A stretch of DNA of 6,975 nt from Egicoccus sp035462025. GTDB taxonomy: Bacteria; Actinomycetota; Nitriliruptoria; Nitriliruptorales; Nitriliruptoraceae. The notes beneath the pieces are model-generated. The model saw nothing but the letters and a program-made list of their open reading frames with translations, did no database searches and had not been told where the DNA came from. Numbering within the stretch: the stretch's first letter is position 1; each line of letters opens with the position of its first letter. The translations under genes were made by a program, and so were the position numbers. The stretch lies in contig DATHUR010000186.1 in NCBI GenBank assembly GCA_035462025.1, positions 1 through 6,975 of the forward strand. Reading direction: 5' to 3'. This document shows, piece by piece, positions 1 through 6,701 of this stretch.

Positions 1-579
1 GGCGCGGTCGGCGCCCGGTGATCCGATCAGCGCGAGCGTGTCGGCGGCGTGCGCGCGGACGGCGGCCGTGCCACCGTGGCGCAGCGCGCCGACCAGCGCG
101 GGGACGGCGTCCGCACCGAAGTGGGTCAGGGCCACGGTGAGGCTGTTGCGCTGCTCGGACGACCCGCGCGACAGCTCGGCCACCAGCGCCGGCACCGCCG
201 CGGGATCCCGGGCCTGGGCCGCGGCCCAGTAGGCGCGCGCGGCGACCGCGTCGACGGGGTCGGCCACCAGCGGGATCAGCCGGGCACCGTCCTCGAAGGC
301 GCCGACCTTGCTGAGGGTGTGGATCGCCTGGAGCCGGGCGAGCCAGCGCGGGCTGTGCAGCGCGTCGCGGACCAGCGGCAGTGCCGCGTCCTGGATGCGC
401 AGCACCGCCCAGGTCAGCGTCTCACGGATGGCGAAATCGCGCTCCATCCCGAACCGGGCGACGAGCGCGGCCGCGGCGTCCTCGCGTCGCGCCTCCCCCA
501 GCTCCAGCGCCGCGCGCAGGCGGACGTCCGGGTCCGCGTCGCCGAGCAGGTCGATGAGGTCCTCCGCGTCGGTCGTCAT
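1..579 (-). CDS. HEAT-repeat protein, third gene of the hip operon (C-terminus beyond the window)
   Basis: The open frame runs from ATG at 579 to the left edge, giving 193 residues with no stop. The sequence is an Ala/Leu-rich series of helical pairs typical of HEAT or PBS-lyase-type repeats. Examples are DADPDVRLRAALELGE (about 14-29), ALHSPRWLARLQAIHTLSKVG (about 73-93), DPAAVPALVAELSRGSSEQR (about 125-144) and DAVPALVGALRHGGTAAVRAHA (about 157-178). Such solenoids are protein-interaction scaffolds; no catalytic motif is seen, nor a signal peptide or membrane segment. Its ATG overlaps the hipA stop in an ATGA (576-579), so translation is probably coupled to the toxin. A role as partner, adaptor or modulator of HipA is inferred from this position only. 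The repeat fold is well supported, the function is unknown, and the full length cannot be seen. Confidence 0.85.
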   Translation of the reverse strand, partial: MTTDAEDLIDLLGDADPDVRLRAALELGEARREDAAAALVARFGMERDFAIRETLTWAVLRIQDAALPLVRDALHSPRWLARLQAIHTLSKVGAFEDGARLIPLVADPVDAVAARAYWAAAQARDPAAVPALVAELSRGSSEQRNSLTVALTHFGADAVPALVGALRHGGTAAVRAHAADTLALIGSPGADRA

Positions 580-1805
580 GTCGGTGTCAGCTTCGTGCGG
601 CGGTCGGCGACGAGACGGGCGAGTCGGTGCCGCCGACGCTCGTCGAAGGGCAGCGAGTCGAGGTCCGGCAGCCAACGGTCGACCCGCTCGGTCAGGTCCG
701 CGAGCATGCGTCGGACCGCCCGCTCAGGGACGCCCACCGCGTCGGCGGCAGCGACGAAGGAGCGCCACGTGACGTCCTCGCGGATCCGCCCGTCGATGCT
801 CAGCGCCATGGTGGTGTCGCCATACGGGTGGGAGCTCGGCAGGTCGTAGGCCGGGCTCACACGCCATTCCCCGCTCGACAGCCGCAGCACCGAGAAGTTC
901 TTCGCGTGCGCGTCCCCGTTGCCGGTCAGGTACGCGAACGCGACCTGACGCAGCAGGTCCCGCGCGGCCACGACCGGCGCGTCGGTGACGGAGGCCAGCG
1001 CACGCACGACCTCCTCGGTCGTGACGAGGTACTTGTCGGCCGGGTAGCGACCCAGGACCTGGCACGCGTCCTCCTGCGCGACGCGCACGAGCCGGTCGGC
1101 GACGGGCAGGCGGTCGAACCGTTCGACGAGCAGGCCCACCTCGCCGTCGCGGTCGCGCACCAACTCGGCGTTCGCGACGGGCAGCCCGCTGCGCCGGGCC
1201 GCTTCGAGGAAGAACGCCTCGTTCTCGACCAGGTGCGGGAACTCGGGCGGGTTGAGCTTGAGCAGGAACTGCCGGCGTGAGCCCGCCACCGGGAAGGCGA
1301 TCATGCGGCCCGAGATCTTGTCCTGGACACCGGGGAGTGCCACGCGGTCGAGCAGCGCGGCATCCGACCCGACTGCCGCACGGAACAACTCCCTGAACGA
1401 CACCTGTTCCGACGCGTCGACCTCGGGTGGGCCAGGCTCGTCGGGTGCCGGGGAAGCTCCGGCCGGTACCACGCGGGCGTGGCCGACCGCGTCACCACCG
1501 ACCGCGAGCAGCAGCGTCAACTCGTCGTCGGCCGAGGTCTTGACGGCGGCTCGGACGGCCAGCAGACGTCGCCCCTCGGGCAGCAGGCCGGCGAAGAACG
1601 GCGGCAGTGCGCCCGCCGGCGTCAGGACCTCGGTCGCGGCGAGCGGCAACGTGGTGGCGACCGGTGGGCCGCCGCCGGCCAGGTAGTCGTCGAGGTAGCG
1701 AAACGACGTGCCGGCGGACGTGCGACGAAGCTGCGCCGCCAGGACGTCACCGACGTAGACGTCGGCGACCTCGACGCCGCGTAGCTGGTGCAGGTCGGTG
1801 TTCAC
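576..1805 (-). CDS. hipA: HipA-family Ser/Thr kinase toxin
   Basis: 409 residues from a GTG start at 1805, near the length of E. coli HipA (about 440). HipA kinases phosphorylate translation factors, such as glutamyl-tRNA synthetase for E. coli HipA, and so halt growth. The N-terminal subdomain is present (about 12-115), including the PFFAGLLPEGRR block at 69-80. The kinase core follows: Gly-rich loop ALPGVQDKIS (156-165), ATP lysine K183 in FLLKLNP, VENEAFF (193-199), LVERFDR (226-232), QEDACQ (244-249), catalytic D298 and N303 in GNGDAHAKNFS, and metal-binding D321 in AYDLPSS. The residues expected for catalysis are therefore intact. The position matching E. coli autophosphorylated Ser150 (SVAGAQEK) appears to be Ala156. 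The GTG overlaps the hipB stop (GTGA) and the stop overlaps the HEAT gene start (ATGA). The cytoplasmic substrate is unknown. Confidence 0.95.
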   Translation of the reverse strand: MNTDLHQLRGVEVADVYVGDVLAAQLRRTSAGTSFRYLDDYLAGGGPPVATTLPLAATEVLTPAGALPPFFAGLLPEGRRLLAVRAAVKTSADDELTLLLAVGGDAVGHARVVPAGASPAPDEPGPPEVDASEQVSFRELFRAAVGSDAALLDRVALPGVQDKISGRMIAFPVAGSRRQFLLKLNPPEFPHLVENEAFFLEAARRSGLPVANAELVRDRDGEVGLLVERFDRLPVADRLVRVAQEDACQVLGRYPADKYLVTTEEVVRALASVTDAPVVAARDLLRQVAFAYLTGNGDAHAKNFSVLRLSSGEWRVSPAYDLPSSHPYGDTTMALSIDGRIREDVTWRSFVAAADAVGVPERAVRRMLADLTERVDRWLPDLDSLPFDERRRHRLARLVADRRTKLTPT

Positions 1806-2044
1806 GTGGCCGGCTCGCCGTCATGACGCCGCGGTTGCACGGCGAGTTCGAGCCCGAGGACCTCGAGCACGGCGACGACGCGATCCATCTGGACGCTGGG
1901 CTTGCCGGCCTCCAGGGTGTGCACGAACCGCGTGGACACCCCGGCCAGGTCGGCCAACTCGTCCTGGCGCAGGCCGAGGTCGCGACGTCGCTGCCGCACC
2001 ACCGGACCCAGTTCCACGTGTCCCTCGCTTGCACGAACGTGCAT
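1802..2044 (-). CDS. hipB: HipB-like XRE-family antitoxin and autorepressor
   Basis: 80 residues with one Cro/C1-type helix-turn-helix (about 13-66): LGPVVRQRRRDLGLRQ, then helix 2 QDELADLAG (27-35) and recognition helix STRFVHTLEAG (37-47). This is the usual HipB layout: a small DNA-binding antitoxin just upstream of hipA that binds the kinase and represses the operon. Its stop overlaps the hipA GTG. ATG at 2044 was chosen because it lies 9 bases after a plausible -10 box, which would make the mRNA leaderless; no Shine-Dalgarno sequence precedes it. The first five codons (MHVRA) lie on a perfect 14-base palindrome, a candidate operator. An alternative start is GTG for V10, three bases after GAGGGA. 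The family and role are well supported; the start is less certain. Confidence 0.9.
   Translation of the reverse strand: MHVRASEGHVELGPVVRQRRRDLGLRQDELADLAGVSTRFVHTLEAGKPSVQMDRVVAVLEVLGLELAVQPRRHDGEPAT
2030..2043. promoter_or_regulatory. Candidate HipB operator O3
   Basis: A perfect 6-2-6 palindrome, TGCACG-AA-CGTGCA. It begins one base inside the hipB ATG, at about +2 to +15 of the proposed leaderless transcript. A repressor bound here would block initiation or early elongation. The same motif recurs at 2152-2165 and in degenerate form at 2090-2103. Assignment to HipB is inferred from position and autoregulation in the family. Confidence 0.65.
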
Positions 2045-2052
2045 GATCGAGC

Positions 2053-2081
2053 AGTGAACGGCGCGATCGTGGCCCTGTCAA
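2053..2081 (-). promoter_or_regulatory. Promoter of the hipB-hipA-HEAT operon
   Basis: On the minus strand a perfect -35 TTGACA (2081-2076) is followed by a 17-base spacer and TTCACT (2058-2053) as a weak -10. The hipB ATG begins 9 bases beyond the -10, which places the transcription start at or within two or three bases of the start codon. The flanking palindromes at 2030-2043 and 2090-2103 (the latter 8 bases upstream of the -35) suit a tightly autoregulated promoter. Confidence 0.6.
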
Positions 2082-2089
2082 GCGATTCT

Positions 2090-2103
2090 TGATCGATCGT
2101 GCA
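2090..2103. promoter_or_regulatory. Candidate HipB operator O2 (degenerate)
   Basis: TGATCG-AT-CGTGCA: one half matches the CGTGCA half-site exactly and the other differs at two of six positions. It lies 8 bases upstream of the -35 box, 60 bases from O3 and 62 bases from O1 (about six helical turns each). It is supported mainly by this spacing and would be weak alone. Confidence 0.45.
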
Positions 2104-2151
2104 TATCAGGGGGCTAAGACAGGGGTACGACCGCCGCCTATCGAGGATTCC

Positions 2152-2165
2152 TGCACGTACGTGCA
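2152..2165. promoter_or_regulatory. Candidate HipB operator O1
   Basis: A perfect palindrome, TGCACG-TA-CGTGCA, identical in both half-sites to the site at 2030-2043. It lies just after the DUF2804 stop and about 70 bases upstream of the hip -35 box. A remote perfect site with a second at the transcription start suggests cooperative binding or looping. It has no loop bases or U-tract, so it is not a terminator. Confidence 0.6.
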
Positions 2166-2178
2166 CCTGTGATGGGGA

Positions 2179-3204
2179 TCACCAGCGGTTGTGGACGTCC
2201 TCGGCCCAGCCGACCAGGTCGGTCACCGCGACCTCGGCGCCGGAGTCGTCGACCACCGTGCCCGACCAGTGGCCGAAGCACTGGTGGGTCTTCGACGCGA
2301 AGACCTTGAGGTCGGTGACCGAGCGCCTGAGGTGGAACGGCGTGAAGGTCAGTTCGACCGTGTCGCCGGTGACCCGCCACGGCGCCATCCAGTCGCCCGG
2401 GGTGTAGTCCCAGGCCAGTTCCTCGCTGATCTTCGACAGGTGGCCGTCGACGACCAGTGCGTTCTCGACCGAGCCGGTGCCGTCGGTCCAAGTGCCGCCG
2501 ACCTGGATCCCGATGGTGCGTCCGTCGACGATGCCCGACCCGGCGCCCCAGTTCCAGGTGACGTCGTAGGGCCAGCGGCCGCGGCCGTGGTCGAGCGTGG
2601 CGAAGGACTCCGCCGCCGGCACCTCGTGCTCGATGCCGTCGACGTGGATCGTGCCCGACGCGGGCCGGGCCACGTCCTTGACGGTGTACTGGAACAGGGT
2701 GTCGGTCCAGGGCACGACCACGCCGAGGCATTCGTGCCCGTCGGGTCGGTGCGCGACGACGTCCACCTCGACCTGCGGGCCCCGCGCGCGGATGCGTGTG
2801 CCGCCGGCGACCTCGTCGATCGCGATCTTGATCGCCTTCGTGCGGGTCCTGACCGGCCCCTGCCCGAGCGTGCCCGGGAGCCGGACGCTGCCGCCGAGCA
2901 CCCCGATCGCGTCGTGGGCGATCGCCTCGCCGGAGCCGCGGTCGAGCAGCCAGATGCCGTGCACCGCGGCGTAGTCGATGTCGGAGGTGACCACCGAGAC
3001 GACGTGGGTCGGCGTGGTGACCGCCCAGTACTCCCACCGCTTGTTGCGGCCGCGGCCACGCAGCCCGCGGCCGATCCCGTCGGTGGTGATCAGCGGCGTG
3101 CGCGTGAAGCCGACCGCGTCGGGGTTGAGCCGCCCGTCGGGCAGGGTCAACGACACGGCCCGGGTGATCTCGCGCTCGACGAGCGCTGGTCGCTTTTCGT
3201 CCAT
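2179..3204 (-). CDS. DUF2804 family protein
   Basis: 341 residues from ATG at 3204 (MDEKRP). Recognised as DUF2804 by the N-terminal block WEYWAVTTPTHVVSVVTSDIDY (about 57-78), the central DHGRGRWPYDVTWNWGAGSG block (205-224) and the C-terminal signature ending DLVGWAEDVHNRW (329-341). The Trp/Gly-rich, beta-strand-like pattern recalls the CrtC/AttH type of calycin-like beta folds, but this relation is from memory and no reaction is assigned. No signal peptide or membrane helix is visible. The frame stays open far upstream through the neighbouring gene, but that part is a shadow and has no suitable start. It begins 14 bases after the GyrI-like gene stops and lacks a clear ribosome-binding site of its own, which suggests coupled translation. 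Family assignment is good; function is unknown. Confidence 0.85.
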   Translation of the reverse strand: MDEKRPALVEREITRAVSLTLPDGRLNPDAVGFTRTPLITTDGIGRGLRGRGRNKRWEYWAVTTPTHVVSVVTSDIDYAAVHGIWLLDRGSGEAIAHDAIGVLGGSVRLPGTLGQGPVRTRTKAIKIAIDEVAGGTRIRARGPQVEVDVVAHRPDGHECLGVVVPWTDTLFQYTVKDVARPASGTIHVDGIEHEVPAAESFATLDHGRGRWPYDVTWNWGAGSGIVDGRTIGIQVGGTWTDGTGSVENALVVDGHLSKISEELAWDYTPGDWMAPWRVTGDTVELTFTPFHLRRSVTDLKVFASKTHQCFGHWSGTVVDDSGAEVAVTDLVGWAEDVHNRW

Positions 3205-3218
3205 GGCCGCACCGTACG

Positions 3219-3851
3219 TCAGCCCGCTGTCTCGTCGCCGACGACGGGCTGGCGCAGGATCGTGCGGCGCTTGTCGGGTGCGACCTTGCGGAAGTCGCTG
3301 AGGTAGATCTCGTGGTGGGTGCCGTGCAGCCGCAGCCCGTTGGCGGGGATGAACTCGTCGTGCATGCGCGCGAGGACCTCGCCCTCGTCGTCGAACGAGC
3401 CGACGTGCAGGGTCTGCACGCAGCGGCCTTCGGACAGCGTCTCGAGGCGGACCTCGTGGAGCCGCGCCGGCGGGTCCGTCTTGGCCACCTGCGCGACGGC
3501 GGCGTCGAAGCGGTCGTGGTCGATCCAGTCGGGGACCATCAGCAGCAGCGTCCAGTCCCACCTCGACTTGTCGCGCGCCACCGTGAACGCGTCCATGTCG
3601 GCGGCCGACCACAGGCCCTCGAGCGGCGGGACGACGTAGTCGCGGTCGAGTTCGCGCTTGCTGGCGAACTTGAGCTTGTAGGCGAGCGGGTACAGCGTCT
3701 CGATCGCCTCGCCGAAGCCCGGCGCGGTGTTGGGGTCGCCGTGCCCGTCGATCATCAGGTACTGCAGGTCGGGCACCTCGACGATCTCGAACCGACCCTT
3801 CGGCGCCGTGTAGGTGGCGAGGGTTTTCTTGAAGTCGACCTTGTCCGCCAT
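3219..3851 (-). CDS. GyrI-like small-molecule-binding domain protein (COG4832 type)
   Basis: 210 residues. ATG at 3851 (MADKVDF) was chosen over the upstream in-frame ATG at 3881 because AGGAGAG lies about four bases before it. The sequence matches stand-alone GyrI-like/SAV2435-type proteins: PDLQYLMIDGHGDPN (27-41), YPLAYKLKF (54-62), PPLEGLW (75-81), WDWTLLLMVPD (98-108) and the C-terminal HHEIYLSDFRKV...RRTILRQPV (179-203). The fold is the duplicated SHS2 ligand-binding module also found in multidrug-sensing regulators. This copy has no DNA-binding domain, so it is probably a ligand-binding or enzymatic protein; some relatives are reported to hydrolyse cyclopropane-containing toxins. The actual ligand is unknown. 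It probably forms an operon with the DUF2804 gene. The 75 bases before it, back to the ABC-F stop, may hold its promoter. Confidence 0.85.
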   Translation of the reverse strand: MADKVDFKKTLATYTAPKGRFEIVEVPDLQYLMIDGHGDPNTAPGFGEAIETLYPLAYKLKFASKRELDRDYVVPPLEGLWSAADMDAFTVARDKSRWDWTLLLMVPDWIDHDRFDAAVAQVAKTDPPARLHEVRLETLSEGRCVQTLHVGSFDDEGEVLARMHDEFIPANGLRLHGTHHEIYLSDFRKVAPDKRRTILRQPVVGDETAG

Positions 3852-3926
3852 CGGACTCTCCTCGCGGCGCCCGCCCGACACCCCGTCGGCCCAGACTACG
3901 AGGCCCGCGGACGCCCGGTCGCGGAT

Positions 3927-5558
<1,632 letters not shown>

Positions 5559-5560
5559 TG

Positions 5561-5667
5561 CCTGCCTCTTCCTCTGCGACGGACGGAACCGGCCCTGGAC
5601 GCGCAGGGCCCCCGGCGGGCGCACATCGAGGCGCTCGCCGTGTCCGTCGGATCAGAGGAACAGCAGG
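5561..5667 (-). promoter_or_regulatory. Structured leader of the ABC-F gene: candidate translational attenuator
   Basis: In RNA sense (minus strand) the leader can fold so that the ABC-F ribosome-binding region is buried. TTCCTCTG (5660-5653, end of the short ORF) pairs perfectly with CAGAGGAA (5576-5569). After a 3-base bulge (5652-5650), CGACGGAC (5649-5642) pairs with GTCCGTCG (5584-5577). CCTG (5667-5664) can also pair with CAGG (5564-5561), two bases from the ATG. The stem encloses hairpin GGCGAGCGC/GCGCCCGCC (5639-5614, one A-C mismatch, 8-base loop) and hairpin GGCCCTG/CAGGGCC (5610-5591, 6-base loop), forming a compact three-way junction. No U-tract follows, so control is probably translational rather than by intrinsic termination. 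The pairings are read directly; the mechanism is inferred from erm-type attenuators. Confidence 0.65.
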
Positions 5668-5672
5668 TGCAT
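5652..5672 (-). CDS. Putative leader peptide MHLLFL upstream of the ABC-F gene
   Basis: A six-codon ORF, ATG CAC CTG CTG TTC CTC TGA, lying 93 bases upstream of the ABC-F ATG. It begins 8 bases after a TACCCT -10 box, so it could be read from the very 5' end of the transcript as a leaderless ORF. Its last codons (TTC CTC TG) form the strand complementary to the ABC-F ribosome-binding region. A ribosome paused here would melt that pairing. The peptide does not match a stalling motif known to me. ATG-to-stop runs this short occur by chance, so the call rests on its position and complementarity. Confidence 0.55.
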   Translation of the reverse strand: MHLLFL

Positions 5673-5679
5673 GTCGCAC

Positions 5680-5715
5680 AGGGTAACCCCGCGGGACCCG
5701 GCCGACGCGCGAAAA
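5680..5715 (-). promoter_or_regulatory. Probable promoter of the ABC-F leader transcript, with AT tract
   Basis: On the minus strand TACCCT (5685-5680) fits the actinobacterial TANNNT -10 box and would start transcription close to the short-ORF ATG at 5672. With a 17-base spacer the -35 position holds GCGTCG (5708-5703), a poor match. Three bases further upstream lies TTTT (5715-5712), an isolated AT tract in very GC-rich DNA. A weak -35 with an AT tract just upstream is the arrangement described for WhiB7/WblC-dependent antibiotic-responsive promoters. That regulator is an inference only. Confidence 0.4.
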
Positions 5716-5765
5716 CCGGTCTGCTTCCATGGCCCGGACGACGATCCCCACCAGCCGGAGCACAC

Positions 5766-6701
5766 GTGACCACGGCCTACCTCGCCGCCGAGGAGTACGA
5801 GGCAGAGCTCGACGAGGAACTCCGCCTGGCCGGCGCGGTCGTGAACCAGCGGCACGGGCTGCTGCGGATCAGCGAGAGCCCGCCGGTGCACGCCGCATGG
5901 GCGGCCAACACCTGGTGGGAGACCGAACGGATCGAGATCACCTCGATCGGACATGCCGCCCGCGAGTTGCGCGACCGGCAGCGCAACTGGGCCCTGTACG
6001 CGCCGGAGCTGCGGGGGCGGGCCGAGCTGATCGCCGACAAGCTGCCCCACGTGTCGGCCCGGCCGCTCGAGTTCGGTGAGGTCGCGCCCGACGCGCCGCT
6101 CGGGTCGTGGACGCTGCTCGAGCGCGACGTGGTGCTGGCGGCGACCGACTGCGCGGTGCCGTTCCCCAACGGCGTGCCCGCGTTCGTCGAGGACCGTCAC
6201 GGTCCCCCGAGCCGGGCTTACCTCAAGCTGTGGGAGGCGTTCGCGCGGCTGCGCCGCCAACCCGAGGCCGGCGACCGCTGCCTCGATCTCGGTGCCGCAC
6301 CCGGTGGCTGGACCTGGTTGCTGGCGCGCAGCGGCGCCGAGGTGGTCGCGGTCGACAAGGCGCCGCTGGCCGACGAAGTGGCCGCGCTGCCGAACGTGAC
6401 CTGGGAGCAGGGCTCGGCGTTCGCGCTGGACCCGGCCGGAATCGGACCGGTCGACTGGTGGTGCAGCGACATCGTCGCCTACCCCGAGCGGCTGCTGGAG
6501 CTGGTGACGAGGTGGCTCGAGGCCGGCCAGGTGCGCAACCTCGTGTGCACGGTGAAGTTCCAGGGGCCGACCGACCACGCGGTCGCGGCCCGGTTCGCCG
6601 CGCTGCCCAACGCCCAGCTGTTCCACCTCGACCAGAACAAGCACGAGCTGACCTGTGCCATCCTCGACGCCGGTGGCCCGTCCAGGGAGGACGCCGGATG
6701 A
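5766..6701 (+). CDS. RlmM/FtsJ-like SAM-dependent rRNA 2'-O-methyltransferase
   Basis: 311 residues from GTG at 5766, chosen because GGAG lies five bases upstream; the frame is open further upstream but only as a shadow of the ABC-F gene. The C-terminal half is an FtsJ-type Rossmann methyltransferase: SAM-binding DLGAAPGGWTW (174-184), acidic D197 after strand 2, and the K-D-K-E tetrad of 2'-O-methyltransferases as K154 (AYLKLWEAF), D235 (CSDIVAYP), K264 (CTVKFQG) and E294 (NKHELTCAI). The N-terminal half (about 1-145) is an accessory RNA-binding region, as in RlmM (YgdE), which methylates C2498 of 23S rRNA in E. coli at the peptidyl-transferase centre. The target here is inferred. It is divergent from the ABC-F gene and its stop overlaps the next gene's start (ATGA). 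Confidence 0.88.
   Translation: MTTAYLAAEEYEAELDEELRLAGAVVNQRHGLLRISESPPVHAAWAANTWWETERIEITSIGHAARELRDRQRNWALYAPELRGRAELIADKLPHVSARPLEFGEVAPDAPLGSWTLLERDVVLAATDCAVPFPNGVPAFVEDRHGPPSRAYLKLWEAFARLRRQPEAGDRCLDLGAAPGGWTWLLARSGAEVVAVDKAPLADEVAALPNVTWEQGSAFALDPAGIGPVDWWCSDIVAYPERLLELVTRWLEAGQVRNLVCTVKFQGPTDHAVAARFAALPNAQLFHLDQNKHELTCAILDAGGPSREDAG

Noticed and set aside
49..849. Plus-strand 266-codon and similar long ORFs opposite the hip operon
   Set aside because: They are Arg/Gly/Ala-rich shadows of the HEAT and hipA coding strands with no recognisable family.
1920..1937. Further TGCACG half-site inside hipB (TGCACGAACCGCGTGG)
   Set aside because: Only one half-site matches and the spacing to the other half is wrong. 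Isolated TGCACG or CGTGCA hexamers also occur elsewhere in the window (for example near 3357 and 3412) and are expected at this base composition.
2089..2120. Plus-strand promoter starting at TTGATC (2089-2094)
   Set aside because: No acceptable -10 lies 16-18 bases downstream, and the only product would be antisense to the DUF2804 gene. The sequence is better explained by the degenerate operator at 2090-2103.
3875..3898. Small hairpin (CCGAC/GTCGG) and TAGTCT -10-like box before the GyrI-like gene
   Set aside because: The stem is only 5 bp with no U-tract, and the hexamer 17 bases upstream of the -10 (CGACCG) is a poor -35. A promoter is plausible in this gap but not specific enough to annotate.
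5591..5610. Perfect 7-bp GC-rich hairpin as an intrinsic terminator in the ABC-F leader
   Set aside because: The stem is followed by GGTTCCGTCC rather than a U-tract, so a Rho-independent terminator is not supported. It fits better as an arm of the junction.
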